A stretch of 5,896 nt of DNA from Cytophagales bacterium (GTDB lineage: Bacteria > Bacteroidota > Bacteroidia > Cytophagales > Cyclobacteriaceae): positions 1 to 5,896 of the forward strand of contig DNTA01000025.1 of the NCBI GenBank assembly GCA_003500135.1, given 5' to 3'. Shown in pieces: positions 5,799 to 5,896 of the stretch (within the stretch, counting starts at the first letter, position 1; each line of letters begins with the position of its first letter). The notes below the pieces were generated by a model that was not told the DNA's origin, searched no databases, and saw only the letters and a list, made by a program, of their open reading frames with translations. A program made the position numbers and the translations under genes.

Positions 5799-5896
5799 TT
5801 AGTTAAGGTCATATAGTTTTATAGTTTTGTGCGAAGACCCGATGGTGTCCTTTATCATTTTTTCTAAGATTGGACTGTCCTTTCCTGGAATATTCG
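5799..5896 (-). CDS. C-terminal end of an unidentified protein (gene runs off right edge)
   Basis: On the minus strand a frame is open from the right edge to a TAA at 5801-5799, giving 32 residues. They read like a genuine helical protein end, with SPILEKMIKD followed by TIGSSHKTIKLYDLN at the C-terminus, rather than a random translation. The other frames at this edge are either interrupted or much less protein-like. The position fits a gene converging on the 386-residue gene, with a bidirectional terminator between them. The fragment is too short to name a family. The start, length and function lie outside the window. Confidence 0.6.
   Translation of the reverse strand, partial: NIPGKDSPILEKMIKDTIGSSHKTIKLYDLN

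Noticed and set aside
5822..5829. TAGTTTTG, an exact match to the Bacteroidota -7 element, followed by an open plus-strand frame from ATG at 5842
   Set aside because: It lies inside the minus-strand gene end, its upstream -33 match is poor, and the plus-strand translation is short and cut by the edge. The minus-strand reading is much more protein-like.

Overview
The window looks like a stretch of a Bacteroidota chromosome, possibly from a Cytophagales-type relative. This is inferred from moderately AT-rich DNA, start codons without clear Shine-Dalgarno sequences, a family 20 glycoside hydrolase and a very long AsmA-like protein of the kind common in that phylum. No species is claimed.

Layout, left to right. 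The 3' end of a plus-strand GH20 beta-N-acetylhexosaminidase gene enters from the left edge (2-541). After a 129-base gap it converges on a 1056-residue minus-strand AsmA-like gene (671-3841), predicted to be a membrane-anchored periplasmic protein. A 422-base divergent intergenic region (3842-4263) follows, holding a possible promoter for the AsmA-like gene and perhaps the remains of a lost gene. Next is a plus-strand gene for a 386-residue envelope protein of unknown function (4264-5424), with a hydrophobic N-terminus, a hendecad coiled coil and a C-terminal membrane helix. The last 98 bases hold the 3' end of a minus-strand gene (5799-5896) that runs off the right edge.

The most unusual part is the 374-base convergent intergenic region, 5425-5798. 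It carries seven or more palindromes or inverted repeats. They include a probable bidirectional terminator, a set of four arms that can pair in two mutually exclusive ways, a perfect 18-bp inverted repeat and a 12-bp palindrome. The word AACCC/GGGTT occurs ten times in this stretch. Simple convergent transcription termination explains only part of this.

No shared pathway is visible. The genes alternate in strand (+, -, +, -), so none of them forms an operon within the window. Two of the four (AsmA-like and the 386-residue protein) appear to be envelope proteins, and the GH20 enzyme is presumably exported too, though its N-terminus is not in the window. No mobile element, CRISPR array, rRNA or tRNA gene was seen.
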